From Bacteroidota bacterium (GTDB taxonomy: Bacteria; Bacteroidota; Ignavibacteria; Tepidaquicellales; Tepidaquicellaceae): a stretch of DNA of 13,321 bases. The translations under genes and the position numbers were made by a program. The notes beneath the pieces were generated by a model, which was not told where the DNA came from, searched no databases, and saw only the letters and a list, made by a program, of their open reading frames with translations. Each line of letters opens with the position of its first letter. The stretch's first letter is position 1. Positions 7,463 through 13,321 of the stretch are shown here, in pieces. The DNA lies in the NCBI GenBank assembly GCA_023429265.1, contig JAEYVS010000112.1, positions 1 to 13,321 on the forward strand. Direction: 5' to 3'.

Positions 7463-9127
7463 ATGAAGAAAACTTTTTACAGTTTTAAATCCCTGCTTCT
7501 TGGTACAATATTGCTGGTTCTGACATTAATTTCATCAGTATCGTATGGTCAGAATTACTCAGCATTGGGGTCAGGGGTAAATGGAACAACAGTTAGGGCT
7601 GTTGTGGAGTATGACGGTAATTTAATTGTTGGCGGTGATTTTACTGCTGCAGGCGGTGGAGCAGCATCCGGAATCGCGCTCTGGGATGGCACTTTCTGGA
7701 GTCCTCTCGGATCAGGTGTTAATGGAACAGTAACTTCGATGGTTGTCTTTGGAAATGACCTTTATGTGGCAGGTACTTTTACTACTGCCGGGGGTGCTCC
7801 CGCAAACAGAATTGCTAAATGGAACGGTTCTTCCTGGTCTTCACTTGGTCTCGGACTTAGCGGGACTGCTGAAGTGCTGACAGTTCATAATAACATTCTG
7901 TATGTAGGTGGAAGTTTTACTACCGCCGGTGGTATTACCGTAAATAGAGTAGCGTCCTGGAATGGTTCAGCCTGGGGTTCACTTGGCGCTGGAACAAATG
8001 GAACAGTTAACGCACTCGCTTCCTATAATAATGAACTTTATGTGGGTGGAGCTTTTACTACTGTCGGAGGTGTCCCCGTAAACAGAATAGCAAGATGGAA
8101 TGGAACCAACTGGAATACGGTTGGAACAGGTATTAATACAGGATCAAATGTTTATGATATGCGTCAGCACGGAAGTAATCTGGTAGTAACAGGATTATTC
8201 ACAAACGCAGGTGGTGCTACATCTGAAAATATTGCTCAATGGAATGGTTCATCCTGGAGCAGTATGGGTTCGGGACTTACAGGTGGCAGCGGAAGATGTT
8301 TAACATCATATTTGGGTGATCTTTATGTTGGTGGATTATTCACTACATCCGGAGCAGCAACTGTAAACAGAATTACAAGATGGACCGGATCTGGGTTTGT
8401 TGCTCTTTCTACAGGCGGTACTAATGGGGATGTAAGAGCTCTTGGAACATACGATGCCACCCTTATCTTAGGTGGATCATTTACTACATCAGGAGGGGTA
8501 TCGGTTGGCAGAATTTCAAAGTACGGTTCGGTTCCTGTGGCCCCCACACTTATATCTCCGGCTAATGGAGCTGTTGGTGTATCACCAAATCCTCTGATGG
8601 AATGGTCTGCTCTTAATAATGCCTTTGATTACAGACTTCAGGTATCAAGTGATCCAAATTTTGGTTCATTTGTTATAAATCAAGACGGGATTGAAGAAGC
8701 TGAGTATCAGGTTGCTCCAAATACTTTAAATGGTTCAACCGTTTACTTCTGGAGAGTTAATGCAAGAAATGGAATGGGAACTTCTCCATTCTCGACGATT
8801 TCTTTCTTTACGACTACCCTGACAGGTATTGTAAACATAAATTCAGAAGTTCCTGAAAAGTACGGACTATACACAAATTATCCGAATCCTTTCAATCCTT
8901 CGACAAAAATTAAGTTTGACATACCGTCTGCAAATGGATCTTCAAATGTAAGACTGGTTGTATTTGATGCGGCAGGAAGGGAAGTATCTACATTGATTAA
9001 TAATACTCTTTCACCGGGCAGCTATGAATTCGAATTCACTGCAAAGAATCTAACAAGCGGACTATACTTCTACAGGCTGGAAACAGATAACTTTGTGGAC
9101 ACGAAAAAAATGATACTTGTCAAATAA
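7463..9127 (+). CDS. secreted seven-repeat beta-propeller/FN3 protein with T9SS C-terminal sorting domain
   Basis: 554 aa. Residues 1-29 are a Sec signal peptide: MKK, a long hydrophobic core, and probable cleavage after SYG or Q30. Residues 32-355 contain seven tandem repeats of about 46-48 aa, each with a GG-x-FTT-x-GG turn (F at 60, 106, 152, 198, 246, 293 and 340). Five of them have a following NG-x-x-W-x-x-LG element (W79, W125, W171, W217, W265), as in Kelch-like propellers. Residues 361-451 resemble a fibronectin type III domain (LISPANG, YFWRVNA). Residues 467-554 form the T9SS sorting domain with NYPNPFNPST, a GREVSTL segment, SGLYFYRL and the KKMILVK end. The protein is therefore expected to be exported across the outer membrane and anchored or released; its ligand is unknown. 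GAGGGA at 7454-7459 is a good ribosome binding site. The gene is monocistronic, closed by the terminator at 9176-9204. Confidence 0.93.
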   Translation: MKKTFYSFKSLLLGTILLVLTLISSVSYGQNYSALGSGVNGTTVRAVVEYDGNLIVGGDFTAAGGGAASGIALWDGTFWSPLGSGVNGTVTSMVVFGNDLYVAGTFTTAGGAPANRIAKWNGSSWSSLGLGLSGTAEVLTVHNNILYVGGSFTTAGGITVNRVASWNGSAWGSLGAGTNGTVNALASYNNELYVGGAFTTVGGVPVNRIARWNGTNWNTVGTGINTGSNVYDMRQHGSNLVVTGLFTNAGGATSENIAQWNGSSWSSMGSGLTGGSGRCLTSYLGDLYVGGLFTTSGAATVNRITRWTGSGFVALSTGGTNGDVRALGTYDATLILGGSFTTSGGVSVGRISKYGSVPVAPTLISPANGAVGVSPNPLMEWSALNNAFDYRLQVSSDPNFGSFVINQDGIEEAEYQVAPNTLNGSTVYFWRVNARNGMGTSPFSTISFFTTTLTGIVNINSEVPEKYGLYTNYPNPFNPSTKIKFDIPSANGSSNVRLVVFDAAGREVSTLINNTLSPGSYEFEFTAKNLTSGLYFYRLETDNFVDTKKMILVK

Positions 9128-9175
9128 GTTTCTCTTCAATAAAGATCGGTTCGATAATTTATCGGACACAATACT

Positions 9176-9204
9176 AAAAAACCCGCTATTAAGCGGGTTT
9201 TTTT
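9176..9204. terminator. bidirectional rho-independent terminator between convergent genes
   Basis: CCCGCT (9182-9187), loop ATTA and AGCGGG (9192-9197) form a GC stem. It is flanked by six A on the left and seven T on the right, so either strand reads as a hairpin followed by a T-tract. It lies 48 bp after the propeller gene and 24 bp after the stop of the convergent stress-protein gene, and serves both. Confidence 0.93.
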
Positions 9205-9227
9205 ATCTATTATTATATGGATATGAA

Positions 9228-10082
9228 TTATCGGTGATATGCAAGTAATGGTATTTTTGTATGGAATGCAAGCTCTCTTGCGAGGCCTTTATTGAAAATT
9301 TTCTTGAATAGGGAACTTCTTTTCGTGGTTAATGCGATGAGAGAAACTTTTTTAAGCTGAATGTAAACTTCAACCGCACCTTCAATGTCATTACTCCTGA
9401 TGTACTCAAAATGAAGTTTCCTTATCTTAGTTGTTTTTAAGACTTCTTCTTTAAATGTCTCAAGATCTTTTTTTCCTATGGTCTTAAATTTGTCGGTGAT
9501 ATAGACTATGTGAACCGAAGAATTATATATTTCGGCTATTTTGCATAGGTCTGCTATATTATGAAGCTCGTGACGTTTGCATTCAGTTACATATAAAATG
9601 TTATTCAGCTTTTTATACCTGGCAAACTTCGGAATTGCCAGTACGGGACAATGCGCTTTAGCAATAACCTTGGAAGCTGTCGAACCGAATAATATACGTT
9701 TGATTTTCCCGGCTCCCTTTGTTCCCATTACTATCAAGTCAACTTTTTCTTTCTTTGCCGTTTCCACAATGTTGTCAACTATTGTACCTTCCTTACCTAC
9801 GAATTTTACAGAAATTTTATTACCCTTTATTTTATTACCCTTTAAAAGACCTTTAGAAGATTTGTGCCATACATCTTTTAATTTATTTATGGTATTCTCT
9901 GATATGTCTTTTCTGATGGAATCAATCAGCTGATCATAAACATAAGGACTGATCGATGTGAGAGGATAGGCATTCATAAAAACTATTTCTCCTCCGCCTA
10001 ATTCTTTGCACAACTCTATGGCATAAATTAAGGCTTCTCTCGCATAGTCGGAAAAATCTGTTGGTACTAAAAGTTTTTTCAT
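9228..10082 (-). CDS. tandem-domain universal stress protein (UspA family)
   Basis: 284 aa, two Usp domains in one chain (about 1-151 and 158-284). Domain 1 begins with KKLLVPTDFSDYAREAL, and its nucleotide-binding loop fits G-2x-G-9x-G-S/T exactly (G120, G123, G133-S-T), so it should bind ATP. Domain 2 keeps the alternating strand/helix order but has TTKRSSLFKKIFNKG where the loop should be, so it probably does not bind nucleotide. Residues 81-90 are a perfect five-residue tandem repeat (KGNKI twice), encoded by a 15-bp tandem duplication. Usp proteins are cytoplasmic and linked to stress survival; no specific partner is indicated. It is transcribed alone, divergently from the ABC ATPase gene. 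Confidence 0.93.
   Translation of the reverse strand: MKKLLVPTDFSDYAREALIYAIELCKELGGGEIVFMNAYPLTSISPYVYDQLIDSIRKDISENTINKLKDVWHKSSKGLLKGNKIKGNKISVKFVGKEGTIVDNIVETAKKEKVDLIVMGTKGAGKIKRILFGSTASKVIAKAHCPVLAIPKFARYKKLNNILYVTECKRHELHNIADLCKIAEIYNSSVHIVYITDKFKTIGKKDLETFKEEVLKTTKIRKLHFEYIRSNDIEGAVEVYIQLKKVSLIALTTKRSSLFKKIFNKGLARELAFHTKIPLLAYHR
9814..9843. repeat. perfect 15-bp tandem duplication inside the universal stress gene
   Basis: ATTTTATTACCCTTT occurs twice head to tail (9814-9828 and 9829-9843). It is in frame and codes for KGNKI-KGNKI in the linker region of the first Usp domain. A slipped-strand duplication is the likely origin. Confidence 0.95.
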
Positions 10083-10205
10083 GATATTAATTTAGATATC
10101 TTAAAATATGAAATATTATGTTTCTTTTACATTGCAATCAGTATCCCCAAAATTAAGATTTATTAGTTTATTTATTTTGAAGTTAATTAAAAGTAATTTG
10201 AGCTT

Positions 10206-11027
10206 ATGATAGAGATTAAAGAGCTGTATAAAAGATTCGGAGATAAGGAAGTTCTAAGAGGTGTCAATCTTACCATTCAAAAGGGTGAGACTTTGGTGAT
10301 AATAGGACGCAGCGGGTGTGGTAAGTCTGTGTTATTAAAACACATAATCGGACTTCTTGAGCCGGATAGCGGTGAGATATTTATCGAAGGAAAAGATATT
10401 GTAAATATGACCGATAAAGAGATCTATGCCCTCAGGTCAAAATTTGGGTTTCTTTTCCAGGGAGCGGCATTATTTGACTCTATGAGCGTTGGTGAAAACG
10501 TCGGTCTGGCGTTGAAGGAAAATACCAATATGTCTAAAGAAGAGATCGCGAATGTGGTTGCCGAAAAACTAAGTATTGTTGGATTGGAAGGAATTGAAGA
10601 AATGAGGCCTGCCGATCTTTCAGGTGGTATGAAAAAGCGGGTTTCTCTTGCCAGGTCTCTTGCTACAAATCCGGAATATATTTTTTACGATGAACCTACT
10701 ACCGGGCTGGATCCCGTAATGAGCGACCAGATCGATGACTTGATTAATGAACTTGCCGAAAAACTTAAAGTAACTTCAATTGTAGTAACACACGATATTT
10801 TCAGCGTGTACGATGTAGCAGACAGGGTAGCTATGATGCACGAAGGGAAAATCTACTTTGTAGGAACTCCGAAAGAACTGATAGATACGGATGATAAGCT
10901 AATTAGAGACTTCCTTCATAGAACAGATAAATCTCTTGAGATTGAAGAGTTGAAGGAAGAAGCCGCAGAAGAGAGAGAGGAAAGAGAAGTAAGAAAAGAG
11001 GAGCTTAAGAAAAACTCAAAGGCTTGA
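10206..11027 (+). CDS. mlaF: MlaF-type ABC transporter ATPase (phospholipid/organic solvent transport)
   Basis: 273 aa. It is a complete ABC ATPase with Walker A GRSGCGKS (34-41), Q-loop LFQGAALFDSMSV (83-95, Q85), signature LSGGM (138-142), Walker B YIFYDEP (158-164) and H-loop H196. The 'FQ-x-AALFDSMSV-x-ENV' stretch is characteristic of MlaF/Ttg2A, the ATPase of the Mla system that moves phospholipids between outer and inner membranes together with MlaE permease and MlaD. The C-terminus (about 240-273) is a strongly charged E/K/R-rich helix. It may be a coiled coil, comparable in position to the MlaF tail that contacts partner subunits. No mlaE, mlaD or mlaB is adjacent: the gene is flanked by the divergent stress gene and the convergent phosphate acetyltransferase gene, with which it overlaps by 12 bp. 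Whether it serves Mla or another MCE-type importer is an inference. Confidence 0.9.
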   Translation: MIEIKELYKRFGDKEVLRGVNLTIQKGETLVIIGRSGCGKSVLLKHIIGLLEPDSGEIFIEGKDIVNMTDKEIYALRSKFGFLFQGAALFDSMSVGENVGLALKENTNMSKEEIANVVAEKLSIVGLEGIEEMRPADLSGGMKKRVSLARSLATNPEYIFYDEPTTGLDPVMSDQIDDLINELAEKLKVTSIVVTHDIFSVYDVADRVAMMHEGKIYFVGTPKELIDTDDKLIRDFLHRTDKSLEIEELKEEAAEEREEREVRKEELKKNSKA

Positions 11028-11984
11028 TAATACCAGAGCCATCTTCACTATGTCATCCGAACTGCACCCCCTCGAAAGATCCATAACCGGCTTAGAAAGC
11101 CCCTGTACTATCGGACCCGTTGCTGAAGCATCCCCAATTCTTTCTGTTATTTTGTAAGCAATGTTTCCGGAATTTAGATCGGGAAATATGAATACATTTG
11201 CGTCGCCCTTTATTACACCTTTCGGGTTTTTTCTCTTTGCTACATCAGGCACAAAAGCCGCATCAAATTGAAGTTCGCCCTCTACGATCATCTTAGGATC
11301 TCTCTTCTTTGTCAGTTTTAATCCACTGTGAATTCTATCCAATGATTCGTGAGCAGCGCTGCCTATGGTGGAAAAAGATAAGAATGCAGTACGGGGTTTA
11401 TTCCCGGTAAGTTTTTTGTAATTCTTTGATGTTTGTATCGCGATATCCGACAATTGCTCTGCTGTCGGAACCGGTATCACTCCAGCATCTGCATAAACAA
11501 AAACTTTTTCCTTTAACTTATGCCTGCTGTGAAATGTAAATAAGAAAAAAGAAGAGACTGTCTTATTACCTTTCTCCAGTCCGACGATTGAAATTGCATT
11601 CTTTAAAACTTCACTCGTTGAATATACACTCCCTGCGATTATTCCATCCGCAAAATTATTCTTCAAAAGCATACAGGCAAAAGTCATCGGGTTTAAGAGA
11701 TCTGCCTCCGCCTGTACGTATGTATAATCTTTTTTCTTCTTCTGCTTAATCTTTAAATACTCGTTTATGAACTGTGCCGAAAAACTTATATCTATCACTG
11801 TAAGGTAATCAGAATCTTTTAGGTCTATATTTGAAAAGCCGTTATCAATTAGTATCACCTTAGCCAGCTTCTTCTTGATCAGAATTTTTACCGCCTCTAT
11901 AACACGCGGGTCATCCGACTCAGGAAATATAATTGTTTTATGTTTTTGTTTTGCTTTTTCAGCCAGCTCTTTGAATAGATCCAT
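11016..11984 (-). CDS. pta: phosphate acetyltransferase family protein
   Basis: 322 aa, the size of the short single-domain PTA/PTB family that exchanges acetyl-CoA and acetyl phosphate. It opens with MDLFKELAEKAK and FPESDDPRVIEA (20-31). It shows ADAGVIPVPTAEQLSDIA (165-182), VEGELQFDAA (234-243), the GDANVFIFPDLNSGNI segment (260-275) and the family-typical end PVMDLSRGCSSDDIV (299-313). The segment that in most homologues reads like GxxHTTxxxxR is GSVYSTSEVLK here (118-128), so the active-site edge differs and a related acyl substrate cannot be excluded. No acetate kinase gene is nearby. The ATG is one base after the mnmA stop, suggesting cotranscription. The 3' end overlaps mlaF tail-to-tail by 12 bp with no terminator between them. 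Confidence 0.88.
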   Translation of the reverse strand: MDLFKELAEKAKQKHKTIIFPESDDPRVIEAVKILIKKKLAKVILIDNGFSNIDLKDSDYLTVIDISFSAQFINEYLKIKQKKKKDYTYVQAEADLLNPMTFACMLLKNNFADGIIAGSVYSTSEVLKNAISIVGLEKGNKTVSSFFLFTFHSRHKLKEKVFVYADAGVIPVPTAEQLSDIAIQTSKNYKKLTGNKPRTAFLSFSTIGSAAHESLDRIHSGLKLTKKRDPKMIVEGELQFDAAFVPDVAKRKNPKGVIKGDANVFIFPDLNSGNIAYKITERIGDASATGPIVQGLSKPVMDLSRGCSSDDIVKMALVLSSL

Positions 11985-11985
11985 T

Positions 11986-13083
11986 CTAATTAATTACTTC
12001 ATCTATTATACCGCCACCGGTCACATCCTCTCCAATATAAAAAACTGCTGACTGACCCGGCGCTATTGATTTCTTTTTTTCTTTAAATAAAACTTTGAAT
12101 CTCTCTTCATCCAATTGCTCCACCATAGCCAACGAACCTTTATCATTATATCTTATCTTTACTCTCATCTCTACCGGTGAATCCAGTTTTTCTATTTTTT
12201 GCAGATTGGATTCTTTCGTGATAAATCCGCTCTTATAAAGTCCTTCTTCGTCATCTATAAACACAACGTTATTCTTAGGGTCAAGGCGGGATACATACAC
12301 CGGCTTACCCAGGGCGATCTGGAGTCCGCGTCTCTGTCCTATAGTGTAGTAGGGGAAGCCTTTGTGAGTGCCAACTTTAGTGTCGTGGTATATCACATCC
12401 CCGTCGCCGAGAGCGTCCATTTGCTGTGGGAGGCGCAGGGAAAGCAGGGAGCGGTAGTCCTCATTCGGAACAAAACAAATTTCCTGTGAATCGGGAGTAT
12501 CCGCCGGCTTCAAATTCATTTTTTTTGCCATCGCCCGGATCTCCGGTTTCGTGAAATCTCCCAGCGGAAAAATGGTTTTACTCAGAGCATATTGTGATAC
12601 ACGCCATAATGCATAAGATTGATCCTTATTTATATCTTTGGCAGTGGAAACGAAATATCTGTTATTTTCGTGATTTATTCGCGCATAATGCCCGGTCGCC
12701 AGGAAATCCGCCCCGAGTGATTCCGCTTTTTCCAGCAGGGCTCCCCATTTTATGACTTTATTGCATAAAACGCACGGATTTGGGGTATTTCCACGCATAT
12801 ACTCGGTGATGAAATTCTCTATTACGGTTTCATTGAATTTATCCGTGAAATCGAGCGTATAATGCGGAAAACCCAATGAATCCGCCACACTCCGAGCGCT
12901 ATAAATTGTTTCCAGTGAACAGCATCCGCTGTCCCGCTCAGGGATATCATCATAACCCCATGTTTTCATAGTAATTCCGATGAGGTCGTATCCCTGATCT
13001 TTTAATAATGCGGCTGCCACGGAAGAATCTACTCCGCCGCTCATCGCGACTACAACAGTTTTATTTTTCTTGTTTTCCGGCAT
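11986..13083 (-). CDS. mnmA: tRNA-specific 2-thiouridylase MnmA
   Basis: 365 aa. It adds sulfur to uridine 34 of the Lys, Glu and Gln tRNAs, using ATP to adenylate the base. The PP-loop SGGVDSS (15-21) lies at the N-terminus. The cysteine motif NPCVLCN (102-108) contains C107 at the position of the nucleophilic cysteine. The second catalytic cysteine is C203, in DSQEICFVP. The central domain shows ATGHYAR (129-135) and the C-terminal barrel contains the YTIGQRRGL segment. The position that is Asp in E. coli MnmA (NPDxLC) is Cys here (C104), making a C-x2-C pair. Length is typical. It appears to be the first gene of a two-gene unit with pta. Confidence 0.97.
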   Translation of the reverse strand: MPENKKNKTVVVAMSGGVDSSVAAALLKDQGYDLIGITMKTWGYDDIPERDSGCCSLETIYSARSVADSLGFPHYTLDFTDKFNETVIENFITEYMRGNTPNPCVLCNKVIKWGALLEKAESLGADFLATGHYARINHENNRYFVSTAKDINKDQSYALWRVSQYALSKTIFPLGDFTKPEIRAMAKKMNLKPADTPDSQEICFVPNEDYRSLLSLRLPQQMDALGDGDVIYHDTKVGTHKGFPYYTIGQRRGLQIALGKPVYVSRLDPKNNVVFIDDEEGLYKSGFITKESNLQKIEKLDSPVEMRVKIRYNDKGSLAMVEQLDEERFKVLFKEKKKSIAPGQSAVFYIGEDVTGGGIIDEVIN

Positions 13084-13244
13084 AAATGTAAAAATACGAA
13101 CATCAGCTAAATATTTAAAGTTAATTCATTTGCTCCATCGCCGGATAAATATTAAGCTACACAGCTTTAAGGAATTAATGAAATAAATTTATTATATTGG
13201 TTTATCTATTTAAGGGGAAAATCTACAAATGGGAAAATCCAAAA

Positions 13245-13321
13245 ATGGCAGATAAAGAATCTTCACTCATTTACCGCTGGTTCCGGGAAGTATGGAATAA
13301 TGGTAATACCGAAGTTATAGA
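13245..13321 (+). CDS. start of a SnoaL-like/ester cyclase-type protein (partial, runs off the window)
   Basis: ATG at 13245 opens a frame that stays open to the edge, giving MADKESSLIYRWFREVWNNG and then NTEVI. The pattern 'Y-x-W-F-x-E-V-W-N-x-G' followed by an acidic/hydrophobic stretch is the usual first helix of SnoaL-like and other NTF2-fold proteins (polyketide cyclase or ester cyclase type). Only 25 residues are visible, so the reaction cannot be given. GGGAAA at 13231-13236 may serve as a weak ribosome binding site. A stronger AGGGG (13213-13217) sits in front of an overlapping 8-codon ORF (13229-13255). It is divergent from mnmA with a 161-bp spacer. Confidence 0.6.
   Translation, partial: MADKESSLIYRWFREVWNNGNTEVI

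Noticed and set aside
8323..8547. 74-aa frame antisense to the propeller gene
   Set aside because: Proline/valine-rich shadow of the repeated FTT-GG coding pattern, inside a strongly supported gene.
9152..9164. CGATA-ATT-TATCG inverted repeat after the propeller gene
   Set aside because: Short AT-rich stem with no T-tract, immediately before a much stronger terminator. No role supported.
9814..9843. Tandem repeat as the start of a CRISPR-like or VNTR array
   Set aside because: Only two directly abutting 15-bp copies without spacers, in frame in a coding region.
13153..13172. AAGCT-acac-AGCTT small hairpin or operator in front of the SnoaL-like gene
   Set aside because: A five-bp stem in AT-rich DNA, with no positioned promoter element. 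Too weak to call.

Overview
The window looks like a chromosomal segment from a member of the Bacteroidota/Chlorobiota group, most likely Ignavibacteria or a close relative. The strongest clue is the secreted protein at 7463-9127, which ends in a type IX secretion (T9SS) sorting domain carrying the 'NYPNPFNPST' signature common in Ignavibacteria-like genomes. AT-rich intergenic DNA and mostly weak Shine-Dalgarno sequences fit this. The assignment is inferred from the sequence alone.

Layout, left to right. Positions 2-49 (+) hold the last codons of a gene that looks like a DinB-family protein. It converges on a minus-strand cluster read from right to left: ftsY (SRP receptor) > mutL (mismatch repair) > a small multi-pass membrane protein split by an apparent frameshift > a Rieske non-heme iron oxygenase, with very tight junctions. 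Upstream of ftsY, after a clear rho-independent terminator, is an acyl-CoA dehydrogenase gene. Further upstream is the murI-pyrE pair (glutamate racemase, orotate phosphoribosyltransferase), separated by one base. All of these are on the minus strand.

A 388-bp AT-rich divergent spacer (7075-7462) follows. It contains a near-consensus sigma70-type promoter on the + strand, a small dyad next to it, and a 23-codon ORF. It leads to the T9SS-exported seven-repeat beta-propeller/FN3 protein. A strong bidirectional terminator separates this gene from a convergent tandem universal stress protein gene. Divergent from that is a lone MlaF-type ABC ATPase. It overlaps tail-to-tail by 12 bp with a phosphate acetyltransferase-family gene, which is preceded one base upstream by mnmA (tRNA 2-thiouridylase). 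At the right edge a + strand SnoaL-like gene begins and runs off the window.

Most genes are housekeeping: protein targeting, mismatch repair, tRNA thiolation, cell-wall precursor and pyrimidine synthesis, acyl-CoA/acetyl-phosphate metabolism and lipid transport. I do not see a convincing new defence, mobile or biosynthetic system. The points most worth a second look are the frameshifted membrane gene between mutL and the Rieske gene, the promoter/dyad/short-ORF region at 7173-7390, the seven-repeat propeller with an apparent velcro closure, and the MlaF ATPase with no visible partners.
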